From Typhlomys cinereus (taxonomy: Eukaryota; Chordata; Mammalia; Rodentia; Platacanthomyidae): DNA of 64,000 nt. A model generated the notes under the pieces. It worked only from the letters and a program-made list of their open reading frames with translations, was not told the origin of the DNA and made no database searches. Made by a program: the position numbers and the translations under genes. Positions 34,529-44,822 of the stretch are shown in pieces. The stretch's first letter is position 1. Every line of letters starts with the position of its first letter. The stretch lies in contig JALPQD010000408.1 in NCBI GenBank assembly GCA_023101885.1, positions 921,019-985,018 of the forward strand, given 5' to 3'.

Positions 34529-34786
34529 CAGTTGGGAATATACCATCCAACTGCAGCTTACTCGACAGGGTTGGGTTCAATTGGGAATATACCGTCCAAT
34601 TGCCCAAGCCTTATGGGGGAGCCCAGCTGGGAATGTACCATCCAACTGCGGCTTACCCGACAGGGTTGGGTCCAATTGGGAATCCTTCATCCAATTGCCC
34701 AAGCCTTATGGGGAAGTTCAGCTGGGAATCCTGCCTCCAACTGCAACTTCCCCCGAGGGTCCGGCTGGGAATCCTTCATCCAACCG
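34529..34786 (-). other. Array of six covarying hairpins in the ERV leader (candidate packaging/dimerisation region)
   Basis: Six units at 34529-34553, 34578-34602, 34624-34648, 34673-34697, 34719-34743 and 34762-34786. Each is exactly 25 nt: 7-bp stem, 11-nt loop, 7-bp stem. In minus-strand RNA the stems are CAGUUGG/CCAACUG, CAAUUGG/CCAAUUG, CAGUUGG/CCAGCUG, CAAUUGG/CCAAUUG, CAGUUGG/CCAGCUG and CGGUUGG/CCAGCCG. Position 3 changes G-C to A-U and position 2 changes A-U to G-C with pairing kept. Three stems contain a U-G pair that would be a C-A mismatch on the other strand. All loops start with A and end AUUC. Spacing 49, 46, 49, 46, 43 shows a roughly 95-bp two-hairpin unit repeated three times. 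It lies after the splice donor and before gag, as the packaging signal does in gammaretroviruses. Confidence 0.85.
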
Positions 34787-34984
34787 CTACCCCCTGCTGC
34801 CCCCGGGGATCAGACCGTCGTCTGTTGCCCACCCCCTGCGAGGTCTCGGGTACGTCTACCCACCTCTCAACGGGCACAGCCCCAATTTCGTCCCACCTAG
34901 ATGGCCTGGAAAAGAAACTGACACGAGAGACCACAGACACAATGCACAATGCACAAGACACAAGACGTTTCAGGAGCTCCACTT

Positions 34985-34987
34985 ACC
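34985..34987 (-). other. Splice donor of the provirus leader
   Basis: In RNA sense the junction reads TTGGAG/GTAAGT, an excellent donor about 45 nt after the primer site. In murine gammaretroviruses the donor also sits between the primer site and the packaging region. Confidence 0.75.
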
Positions 34988-35029
34988 TCCAACCCTGGTC
35001 GTCGGCTCCTCCGAGTAGGGTCAGGGGCA

Positions 35030-35047
35030 TTCCCGGCCAATGCACCA
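35030..35047 (-). other. Primer-binding site, tRNA-Gly
   Basis: The plus strand here reads as the 3' end of a tRNA-Gly including CCA (TTCCCGGCCAATGCACCA), so the RNA-sense site TGGTGCATTGGCCGGGAA is fully complementary. It is two bases from the 5' LTR. Confidence 0.9.
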
Positions 35048-35049
35048 TA

Positions 35050-35443
35050 TGTTGGAACCGAAGTTCCTTCAGGCCCCTTACCCAGACCCCGAAGGAGACA
35101 CGAGAACCACTAGATTGCTGTAAAGACATGAGGCAAGATTTATTAAACTGGCGCGTGCCAGGTCCGTCTCCCTGCTCAAGCAAAAGAGAACGGTCCCGAC
35201 TGAATTTGGGGCAGGGTTTTTATCCACTACACACAGGGAGGTTGAGTCACAGATGTTCCAGGCGGTTCCCGGCACGCCCAGGGGGAGAAGTTCAAAGAAG
35301 TCCAAAAGGTGAGATATGCAGGCAGGCTCTGGTCAGCCCACCCGCGGTGAGTTGGTGCCTGCAGGAGAGTTTGCCGCTTGCTGGAGATTTGAATTTTTCG
35401 CTGGTGGGAACTTGGGCTTTACAGCGGGAACCTGAGTTCCACA
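35050..35443 (-). repeat. 5' LTR of the VL30-like provirus
   Basis: 394 bp, matching the 3' LTR at all positions I compared except one. It carries the same TATA-like and AATAAA signals. Confidence 0.93.
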
Positions 35444-35809
35444 AAAGGACAACCAACCTATTGTTTTTGTTGTTTTTTAAAAAAAAAGGAAACTGTAACT
35501 TAAAAAATTTAAAGGACAGAAGTAAATTAATTGTAATGCATAGATTTTATTTGGATCCTGATTGACACAACCTGAAGGGGAAAAAAAACAATCCTCTGAC
35601 TGCCTGTATTATCATTTTTTTCAGATATTTAATATTTCAGGGAACATTAACTCTGAGAATGTTTCAAAAGAGAAATGAATGATGATATGGATGAAACAGA
35701 CAGACTCGGTGTATAATTATTGAAATTGAAATTGAATTGTTGAAATAACACATGGGCATGTTATTATATTGTTGGAAGTTTCCAGTCCAAAAAAAAAAAA
35801 AGAGTTGGG

Positions 35810-36020
35810 TTGGGGAGATGAGCAAAAGGACCTGAATTCAGATGCCCAGAACTCACATAAAAGTGTGGAGTAGAAATAGGATAGAGCTTGGAAAATCCCA
35901 GAATAAAGCAGTAAGAAGGTAGAGCATCTAGATGATTTCTAATGTCACTCTTGGACCTCCACAGGCACACACACTGCCTTCCTGTACACACGTGTACACA
36001 CACACACATACATACAGTCG
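35810..36020 (+). mobile_element. Truncated SINE family A
   Basis: 'gttggggagatgagcaaaag' lacks part of the head; the body and CA tail are recognisable. Confidence 0.7.
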
Positions 36021-36098
36021 ATTGATTGCCTTTGGACCAAATCCTTTAGTTCCTAAGAGGTCTTTCAAAAAATGTTAGCACTCCCAGTATGTTAACAA

Positions 36099-36384
36099 CC
36101 ATTTATATATTTTTTATTATTATTTATTCAATTGTGCATGTGTGTGTGTATGTGTGTGTGTGTATGTGTGTAGAACCACAGGCGAATTCGGGAACCACCA
36201 TGGACGCCTCCACCTCCTCCTTGTTTACTCTGCCCCAGGATTCACAGGCTCCGCCCTACCAGGACCAGAAACGCACGCTGCCCCCCGCTTCCGCCTGGCG
36301 TCTATACGTGGGATCTGGGATCTGAACTCAGGACCTTCTGCCTGCAAGGCAGAGGCTTAACCCCTGAGCCACCTCTCCAGCCCC
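36099..36384 (-). mobile_element. Young SINE family B
   Basis: Antisense family B, ending 'gagccacctctccagcccc'. 'aaccatttatat' flanks it on both sides (36098 region and 36385). Confidence 0.92.
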
Positions 36385-36929
36385 AACCATTTATATTTTT
36401 TGTTTTGCTAGTTCCCATTAGTATGAAGTAAAGGGTCTTCCTCCTGCAGAGACCCTCACAACCTCGGCCCAGCGAGGGTGCCGTTCCTCCGTCATTGAAG
36501 CCCCCCCCAGCTGCCAGCACCTCTCCTCCCCTGCCTATTTTCCCAAGTCGCTTCCTTGCTGCTCAGTCAGTTCTGTCCCTGTGTGCCAGGGCCCCAATAT
36601 CCCCTTCAAGGGCACCTCCCCAATGACATGACCCTCCCACTAAATCTCCTTAAGGCCATAGCCATAAACCCACCAACCCCCAAAAGCCAGACAGGCAGGG
36701 CCAGACCAATCGCACTGGGGATTTTGGAGGATGCCTATCTATCAGAGCAAAGTAAGGGTGGGTTGTGGTAAACGTGCTTACAATCTGACTAGAGCATTCC
36801 CTCATTCGATAAGACTTTCCTCCCTTGAAGTAAGGGCCTGCCAGGAAAAGGCCAAACCCCCCTGCCGTGGTGACTTTTCTTTGCTGTGAGATGCTACTCA
36901 TACCCAACTTCAGGGAGAAAGGGTGATTA

Positions 36930-37222
36930 GGATGCTAGAGGGGACATAGTTCACTATGGCAGGAATCTCACAGCAGAAGGCACGACTTGGAGACAGAAGC
37001 AGGTGCAGGTTCTGGTCACCAGGTCATCAGGAAGATCGAGAGCAAGAGCCAACTGTGGAAGCAGGTGGGGCTACCAACCTCGAGCCCCGTCTCCTGTGGC
37101 GGGCCTTCCTCTAGCAACGCTCCGCCTCCTAAACCTGCCTTAACCTTCAGCTAAGGATTCCAACCCAGGAGCCTGCGGGGGAAGGGAGAGGGGAACACAA
37201 CTCACATTCAAACCATGAGAGC
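36930..37222 (-). mobile_element. Probable ERVL-like LTR remnant
   Basis: It shares with 16340-16665 the series 'aatctcacagcagaaggcac', 'gcgggccttcctctagcaac' and 'aaggattccaacccaggagc'. Ends unclear. Stretch 36385-36929 is GC-moderate and unrecognised. Confidence 0.5.
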
Positions 37223-37369
37223 CACAAACCAAACTTTAAAACAGATATTCAACCTTCTGTGTAGGCTTGCTAAAGGGTAAAACCCCTCACCCTTATGGGG
37301 GGGAAGGATGCACAAACCCACAATCCCTCCTCCGCATCTATCCACTATCTATCTTCTCTTCCACCACAG

Positions 37370-38215
37370 CGTTTTGGGGACTGTGCCAAAAAGCGGCACT
37401 TCCTGAAGGCAGTGTGTGGGCCCTGCAAGCGCAGCTATTTTAAAAGCAAACAGCTGCTTGCTTTGGTCTGGAAGAAAGAAAAATGGACTCCTCCAAAAGG
37501 ATTTGTGGTGGCAGCTCAAGGATCCCACTGGGGGCCTCTCCTGGGCCCCCTGATGGGTGGGCCCCCTGGAGGGGGCTGAGCAGCTCCCAGACGTTTTATT
37601 TTTTTAATTTTTTTAAAATTTTTTAAAAAATTTTTTATTATTATTTATTCAACTGTGCGCATGTGCGTGTGTATGTGTGCGCGCGTGTGTGTCTGTGTGT
37701 GTGTGTAGAACCACGGACGAATTCGGGAACCACCATGGACGCCTCCACCTCCTTCTGCCCCGGGATTCACAGGCTCTGCCCCACCAGGACCGGAAACGCA
37801 GGCCGCCCCGCTTCCACCTGGCGTCTATACGTGGGATCTGGGATCCGAACTCAGGACCTTCCGCCTGCAAGGCGGAGGCTTAACCCCTGAGCCACCTCTC
37901 CAGCCCAGCTCCCAGATGTTTTAAAGCACCCGGACATTTGGGGAAGAACATCTAGCCCAGTTCCCTTGGCAGACCAGCTCCTAGTGTTTCTAAGGACCAC
38001 TCGTGGGAAGACTTGGAGGAAAGGGCAGGTGGGAGAGGGCACAGGGATGTCAGGGGCTGCCTCACAGTGTAAAGTGGAAGAGCAGGAGCTTTGCTTCCAA
38101 ATTGTCTTTGCAGAAAGATATCCACATCCCCCTAGGAAGAGCAGTGTTGCTGCTGGGACCTTAAGTGTGCTCCTGCTCTTTTTTTGTATTAATAAATTTT
38201 GTTCCTTGATAAGTC
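37370..38215 (+). pseudogene. Possible orphan terminal exon or gene relic with 3' UTR
   Basis: A pyrimidine tract and 'ccaccacag' precede 37370, like a splice acceptor. An open frame follows for 69 codons (RFGDCAKKRHFLKAVCGPCK... to ...MGGPPGGG) and stops at 37577-37579. Cys residues are spaced C-x10-C-x2-C. After removing a family B SINE (37599-37905) a 3'-UTR-like stretch leads to AATAAA at 38191-38196. There is no A-tail, so a processed copy is less likely than a true exon. I do not recognise the protein. It may be a chance assembly. Confidence 0.3.
37599..37905 (-). mobile_element. Young SINE family B with 18-bp target duplication
   Basis: 'cagctcccaga(c/t)gtttta' is at 37581-37598 and 37906-37923. 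The antisense element is complete with an A/T tail and GT/CG repeat. Confidence 0.95.
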
Positions 38216-38536
38216 CATATGAATGTCAAGTGTCTTCCTCAACTCTCTCTTATCTCCCCCTCACACCATCGGCCAGCCCCCTTCTTCCTCACAAATCTCT
38301 TTTCCAAGTATATGGCTGCGTTTTGTTTTGGGCCCAACTGTACTTAGGATCTTGGGGTCTGTGTGGCGATGGGTTTGGAACTGACTGTTGAATTTGGTGG
38401 GTTCACAATTAGACACGATGCCTCTCCCTCTCCCAGATTCTCAGTCTTTTATTAATTGATTGTTCATGAATGCTTGGATAGGCAGTTAGTATGGGGAGTT
38501 CCCCTTGTGAATTCTTTTCAGTAAAGAATTCATCTG

Positions 38537-38890
38537 GGGGCTGGAGAAATGCCTCAGGGATTAAGCCTCTGCCTCTCAAGCAGAAGAACCTGAGTTCGGA
38601 TCCCAGGTTCCATGTAAAAGTGCCAGGTGGAAATGGCTGCTACCTGCACTTCTGCCCCTAGAAAGGCAGTGCCTGGGAAACCCCAAAGCAAAGAGGAGGT
38701 AGAGCAGTTCAGGATGGAGGACAAAGAGGAAGTAGAGCAATCCAGGATGGTTGCAGAGGTCAACCTTGGGCCTCTGCAGGTGCACACAGTGCCCTCTGAT
38801 ACACACAGACACCACACACACACACACACACACAACCCCACACTCCCTCCTAAAAACACAAATAAACATAGATAATTAACTCAAAAAAAG
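38537..38890 (+). mobile_element. SINE family A with internal duplication
   Basis: The head is intact. In the body the segment 'gaggtagagca(g/a)ttcaggatgg'-type occurs twice (about 38695 and 38730), a local duplication. The tail is (CA)n at 38813-38834. Confidence 0.85.
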
Positions 38891-38939
38891 AACTCACTGT
38901 GAAACACACTGAATTCCCTTTATGTACACATAAATTTTT

Positions 38940-39208
38940 CTCTCATTTTTTTATTATTTTATTCAAATGTGCGTGTGTATATATATGTGCGTGTGTAGAA
39001 CCGCGGGCGAATTCGGGAACCACCATGGACACCTCCACCTCCTCCTTGTTTACTCTGCCCCAAGATTCACAGGCTCCGCCCTACCAGGACCAGAAATGCA
39101 GGGCGCCCCCACTTCCACCCGGCATCTATACGTGGGGTCTAGGATCTGAACTCAGGACCTTCCGCCTGCAAGGCAGAGGCTTAACCCCTGAGCCACCTCT
39201 CCAGCCCC
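38940..39208 (-). mobile_element. Young SINE family B
   Basis: Antisense family B; 'aaatttttctctca' occurs at both flanks (38932 and 39209). Confidence 0.93.
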
Positions 39209-39209
39209 A

Positions 39210-40454
39210 AATTTTTCTCTCATATCTGCAATCACTGTTATCTCCTTGTAAGCATTTGCTCAATCACTGCTCTTTCCTACCCTAAAGATAGGCAAAAGAC
39301 AGAGAAACAGATGAAATGGTGGAGAGTCTAAATGGGAGGATAAATTCACTGAGTTATTTCCTGAAACCATGGCCCTGGGGCTTTTGATAAGAGGAGTCAA
39401 TTGCCTGCATTCTAGCTCTCAAGCAAAATTCAACAGACTTGGCAATCACTTCTCTGAGGCTTCCCAGGAGAATTAAACTGGGCAACGACTCTGTAATTTA
39501 ATTAAAATGAGAACAGGCAACAGCAACCTCCTGTGGGTTGTACTCTATTGAGGTCTAGATAAATGTGGCAAGGAATGAAAAAAAAATTTGTAACTGGTTA
39601 AAACAATATGCAAGCAGCCATTCTTTCAGGAAACCATAGCTTCATTTGCCAAATGCACTGTGTATAGAGAAAAGAGATTCACTAAATTTACTTGTGGCTA
39701 TTTAGAAAGAAAGGGCAGCCCACTGGCAGTTCGGGTGATGCAGTTCATCAGAAGCCCACCAGAGGGAGCGCAAGTTTGCTGCCTACAGAAGCCAAGGTAC
39801 ATTGCAGAAGAAAAGGCTGTGCGCGGGTCACACAGCCCAAGGGGGTTCTTGGCTTGGAGGCTGAGCGCTGGAAAGCAACATAGGGAGTCAGGCGCCCTGA
39901 TGTGAACGGGAAGACAGATGGGCTGGTGTTAACTGTTGGATGCCAAATCCCTGGGTTTGTTTCCAGGCGTAGTTGGCTGTTTCTTAGGTAAGCAGGCCTC
40001 ATGCCACCCTCTCAGCTTAAGGGATGGTGAAAGCCCTTGGAGTTACTGATGAATAGATGGGCCAGTGTGAGGCATGCCTGGTGGCACGGGCTGTATGTCC
40101 ACAGAGGAGAGAGATGAGCGCACAAAATAGTGTGTTCTAGAACTAAGAAGGCAGAGTCGCTGTCTTTTATTTTGAAGTGTGTATGTGCCCAAGCTCGTGC
40201 CACTAATGGCAACCCAGATGAAACTTAGTGGGCCTCACACACTAAAGGACATGAAAGCAGGAGGGAGACTGGCGGGGAAGAAGGTTTATAATGGGAAAAA
40301 GAAGGGGACTGGGATTGGTTGATGAGGGTGAAAATGACATAAATTTTGAATGAAAAAATGCATGTGAATTGCTTTTATTTTATCTGCAATTGCTGATTGC
40401 ATTGATTATAATTACATATTACTGTTATGAATAGCCCTTAGATGTAGTAATTTA
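39210..40454. other. Intergenic, nothing recognised
   Basis: No gene-like reading frame, RNA gene or named repeat seen in this stretch. Confidence 0.5.
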
Positions 40455-40719
40455 AATATTTTATTTATTTTATGTGCGTGCGTGAGTGTGTGTATCAGAG
40501 GGACATTGTGTGGAGGACCAAGGGTGACTTCGGGATTCATCTTGAATTGCTTCGATCTCCTTCTTGCTTTGCTTGGGATTTCCCAAGCTCTGTCCACCAG
40601 ACCGGAAGTGTGGGCTGCCACCATTTCCACTTGGTGTTTTTTACATGGGACCTGGGATCTAAACTCAGGACCTTCTGCTTTTGAGACAGAGTCTCAATCT
40701 CTGAGCCATCACTCCAGCC
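40455..40719 (-). mobile_element. SINE family A
   Basis: Antisense copy with the head at right ('gagccatcactccagccc'). 'ctagatgtag' and 'ttagatgtag' near the two ends are the likely target duplication. Stretch 40720-41360 shows no gene. Confidence 0.85.
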
Positions 40720-41360
40720 CTAGATGTAGCACTTTAACAAACTTTATCTGTAAGTTTGTGAAAGCCAAGATTCGGGAGAGGCTCAGCCAGGTACTGTTAA
40801 CTTGGCTTCCCTCTCATGACCTGTCTGTTGCCTTCATAACCGTCTCAGCTGCAGTGTGTGATGGGGCTGAGTGAGTGATGGTGTTGCGGTGAGCTCCAGT
40901 GTGCGACTGAGCTGGAGTACCCACTTCCAGAATGTTCACTCCCACTGATAGGAGGCTCAGTCTGCAGGTCTGGATCCCATCTTGGGGCTGCCATTATGGC
41001 TCTCTGTTGGTTTCTCCTACAACGAGAGGTTGGAAAGAACGGTGAGGGACCTGGCTTGGAGTCACAGGCCGTCTTTCCTCAGCATCCTGACGTTACCCTG
41101 TCAGCCCTGTGTGGAGGGGACCGATGCCAGATGAGGAGCACAGGAGACCAGAGCTTCGTGGCATCAGGCCACTCACCGTTGTGAAAATGAAATTTGAATG
41201 TCCTTCCAAATATATCATTTACGTTGTTCATTGTAATTGTCCCTGTGCTAGCAGTGGATAAATGAGGCACGTGACAAATATCTGCCATGTCGGGCAAATA
41301 ATCCAGCCCTTTCTTTTTCTCTTAAAAAAAAAGATAGAAAGAAAGAAAGAAAAAGAAAGA

Positions 41361-41965
41361 CTGGTGAAATAGCTCAGCGGGTAAGGTGCTGTGATAGTTA
41401 ACCTGGATTGTCAATTTGGCTCCACCTGGGATTAACTAACGAATGAATCAGCTGTCAGAATCTTTGGAGAGATTATCTGGATTAAGATATTTACAACACA
41501 AAGAGCAACCCTAAACATGATGGATGCCCCTGTAGCAGACCAGATCAAAGGAGTCACAAGACTCTGGGCCTCCTGCCCTGCACTGGCAAACTCGTCTTCC
41601 CTCCCTTGCTTTCAGGACGCAGCTGCTTCGGCCTCCACGCCTCCACGATGAATGTGACTTAAACTGCCACCAGCTCTGGCATCAGTGGACCGACTGCATC
41701 TCCGCTCTGGAGCTGTCAGCCAAATAAATCTCCCCTAGCTGTTTGCTCGGTGTTGTCCCGCAGCGACAGAGAAGGGGAGCTGCTGAGACAGGTGCCTGCT
41801 GTCGAACCTGGTGACTCGAGGGCAATCTTTGGAAGTGACGTGCTGGAAGAAGGGAATCGACTTCTGAAAGTTGTCCTGTGATCTCCAACCTTGTGTCATG
41901 GCATACATGAGCCTCTCTCTCTCTCTCTCTCTCTCTCTCCCTTTCTCAAATAAATAAATATTTTG
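41361..41965 (+). mobile_element. Family C SINE split by a solo LTR
   Basis: The head at 41361-41389 ('gactggtgaaatagctcagc') continues at 41791 with 'ggtgcctgctgtcgaacctg' and ends in (CT)n and 'caaataaataaat'. Confidence 0.85.
41390..41790 (+). mobile_element. ERVL-like solo LTR with 5-bp duplication
   Basis: It starts TGTGATAG and ends GAGACA. The flanks are GGTGC at 41385-41389 and 41791-41795, and removing it restores the family C SINE. 'caaataaatctcccc' near 41723 supplies AATAAA. Five-base duplications are typical of ERVL/MaLR integration. Confidence 0.85.
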
Positions 41966-42834
41966 AAAAGAAAGGAAAAATGTATAGCATCAATTTATTT
42001 CATATGACCTCTGTGGATCAGAAAAGCAATTTCCAGTTTCTGAAGAGGCATGTATTGGGGTCATGTCCTGTCTTTAATAAAACATGAATTTTTAAACAAC
42101 ATAGCCTTCACAACTGTGAAACCAATCTTTCCAAGAGAACAACTTGTCTCCTCATTCCTTTCTGCATGCCAACTTCTAGCAAATGGTGAGTTACATTGCT
42201 CAGTGGAAATCAATAGATTTCAGCATCTGAGTCACTTTGCTTTGCAAAGAGCAGCCCAAGGCTCTCCTTGAATGACCTGACACGGGCCAATTCGAAAGGT
42301 AGCGGCTGTAATTCTTACATTCTCTTTTTCCTCAGGGACTCAAAGGCAGAGAGGCTTAAGCAACCCCAGAACTGGAGAACAGCTTCGACCTCCGAGTTCT
42401 AACCTTCTGAGTTGCCTTGGGTGATGTGGCCTTGGGACGAGCTGTGACAATCACTCAGCAGAGAGCCTGACTCCTGTCCAGAGCGGAGGCAGTGCCAGGC
42501 ATCAAGGAGCAAGACCATTGGCCCTGACACAATGTGGATGTGGGAACACTATGGGGAACTTAGAAACATGCTCTGTCCATTGCGCTGTCCTTCCGAGGAA
42601 AGGGCCCGAGAGCCTAAGGTTAGGTCAGGAGACCTGAAGATTTCTTTTAGCATTTCGTTTATTTGAGACAGAAAGAGATTGAGCATTGAGAGACAGTGTG
42701 TAGGTGAAAGTCAGAGGACGACTTTGCGCCGTCAGTTCTCTTCTTCCACCATGTGGGCTCTGGGGCTGGAACTCAGGTCTCCAGGTTTGCATGCAGACAG
42801 GCTTTTTATCTATTTTACTACTCTTCGGTATATA

Positions 42835-42857
42835 ACTCAGGACTCTCTCTTTCTCTC

Positions 42858-42910
<53 letters not shown>

Positions 42911-43138
42911 CACAGGATACTCTGAGTGCCTGTGGAGGCTCAAAGGTGACTCTGGGAATCATCCTGGATCACTTCTATCTCCTTTTGGCTTTGCTCTGGG
43001 GTTTCCCAGGCTCCACCTCCCAGAGGCAGAAGTGCAGACTGCTGTCTGTCTGGCATTTTTATGTGGGATCCTGGGACCCCAAATCAGATCCTTTGCTTGT
43101 GAGGCAGAGTCTTAATGTCCAAGTTATCTCTTCAGCCC
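42835..43138 (-). mobile_element. SINE family A with (GT)n
   Basis: The (GT)n tract lies at 42862-42909; the head at right is decayed ('agttatctcttcagccca'). A family C remnant precedes it at about 42650-42800. The frame across this is an artefact. Confidence 0.8.
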
Positions 43139-44196
43139 AATTATGGACATTTTATTGATCCTCTCTAAGGCTTCGAAACATAGACGTAACAGTACTTACC
43201 TGTCTGGGCAGTTGTGAGGTTATTGGCCTGTGTAATAACCTGTGTAAAGACAGGATAGATATACAGAGTAGCTACTAGTCCCAGGTGGTACCTGGCCCCA
43301 CTGGGTTGTTCATAAACAGTAGTTATGATAAAAGGAACAGGAGGAAGGAATATGTCATGACGGTGATGTGTAAAGGTGACCCCCAGACAGGTGGTTATTT
43401 TCAGCTCTCATGCTATAAAACAGTACACGACATTAGTATTTTTCTCTTTAAAAAGTCAAATAAATGCTCTGGATGGAAAATTAGGGCAATGAGAATGTGT
43501 GATGTCACAAATTTCAGTCTTCCACATGCTGACATTTCAGGGTCTATAGAACCATAGACAGGTTCTCACTGTTCACCGACGCCTCCCCCCATATACGGAG
43601 CTCCTCATTAAACGTCCAGTTTCCTTGTTCAAAATGTGAACACATAAGCAAGGATCATCAGAAAAGTCTTTAGCACAAAAGAGAAAGGCCAAGGCGAAGA
43701 AACAGAAAACAGGACACTCTTCAGGGACAGAAGGAAACAGTCACCTCTAATTAGCATCCTCTGAGATATCCACAAAAGTAGGGTGAGCAAGAAAAATAAA
43801 GACTAAGACCTCTTGAAAATGAAAACATTTAATTAAAATTTCTCTTAATGAAAAGGATTGAAAAATTAAGAATGAAAGGAAACAACCCTCTCCGACCAAA
43901 ACTTTTAAAAGGCAAAGAGGAAATTGAAAAGATCAGGCACTGAATGCATCCGGTATGAGCCACTCTCTGGCCAATGGCAGCGCAGAGAAGAGAGGAGGCT
44001 CAGTGTGCAGCTCAGCGATGATGTGGAGCCAGGAAGGGGAGAGGGAGGGAGGGAAAGAAGGAAGATAGACTGACACCAGGAGAGAGGAAATTATGAAAGA
44101 AATCTAGCAATCTCCCTGAAATGAGGGTACTCCTTCAACGGAAATGTGACACTAAATCCCAGTTAATGTCACAAGAGTCATGTGAGAACATGTCAC
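43139..44196. other. Intergenic, nothing recognised
   Basis: Purine-rich in places (43860-44110) but no gene, RNA gene or named repeat seen. Confidence 0.5.
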
Positions 44197-44475
44197 GGAC
44201 TGGAGAAATGGCTCGGGGGTTGTGTCTGCATCAACAGAAGGCGGGAGTTCAGAACCCACGATGCACGTAAAAACTCTGGTGGAAAGGACAGTGGCTTGCA
44301 CTTCCAACTCACCTCAATGCAAAGCAAAAAAAGGAGGTAGAACAATCAAGGATGATTCCCAATGTCAATTTTGGACCTTCACAGGCATACATACCCGAGT
44401 GCCCTCTACTAGACAGATAGACAGAGAGGTAGACAGACAGACAGACAGACACACACACACACAAATGGAACATTT
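44197..44475 (+). mobile_element. SINE family A with (AGAC)n tail
   Basis: A decayed head ('ggactggagaaatggctcgg'), a typical 3' body and a tail changed to AGAC/AGAT tetranucleotides and CA. Confidence 0.75.
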
Positions 44476-44527
44476 CAGAGTATCTTGTAGCATACAAACA
44501 GAGAAATAGGAAAGTAATTTTCTTCCA

Positions 44528-44822
44528 GACGTTCCTGCTCCGGGGTTGAAGAGTAACACCAGAACATGTACAGAAGGTTAAGGCAAGATTTATTAGGTGA
44601 GTGAGAGAAAGGAACTCACAGGCTGGAGGGGGCAAAACTCTTGGATGGCTGGCAGGATCGGGTATTTATGGGGTTAGGCAGGCATGGAAAAAGTGGTTTT
44701 TCCTTATTGGTTAGTTTTAGTTTCTTTAAATCTGATTGGGGCTTTTCGTTTCCTCCATGACTGATTGGTCCGTTCATACTGGTGGTCAACCCCTGTTGCT
44801 AGGGAGAAACTGACTCCAGTCC
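44528..44822 (-). mobile_element. LTR, minus copy of an inverted pair
   Basis: In minus sense it starts TGTCTGTAGAGGACTGG, has 'aaccaataaggaaaaacc' (CCAAT), 'ccccataaataccc' (TATA-like) and 'ctaataaatcttgcc' (AATAAA). These signals align in order with the LTR at 28010-28782. Left end approximate. Confidence 0.65.

Larger units (their letters stand above)
29838..35447 (-). mobile_element. Recent, complete but non-coding VL30-like endogenous retrovirus
   Basis: The provirus is about 5.6 kb in minus orientation, flanked by the 4-bp duplication AAAG (29838-29841 and 35444-35447). Four-base duplications fit gammaretrovirus-like (ERV1) integration. Order in RNA sense: 5' LTR 35443-35050, tRNA-Gly primer site, splice donor, hairpin-rich leader, a 26-codon gag start, about 3.9 kb with no recognisable open frame, polypurine tract, 3' LTR 30235-29842. 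I found one mismatch between the LTRs (29990 region, ggcccc versus ggtccc), so the insertion is recent. There is no intact gag, pol or env, so it must have moved using proteins supplied in trans. VL30 elements of mouse have this design and a tRNA-Gly primer site. Relationship to VL30 is inferred, not searched. Confidence 0.9.

Noticed and set aside
34529..34786. Regularly spaced repeats considered as a CRISPR-like array
   Set aside because: This is a eukaryotic provirus leader; the spacers are themselves repeated and the units covary as hairpins.
34522..35565. 347-codon plus-strand open frame
   Set aside because: It lies antisense to the provirus leader and LTR. The repetitive peptide simply mirrors the hairpin repeats; no known protein resembles it and viral signals are all on the other strand.
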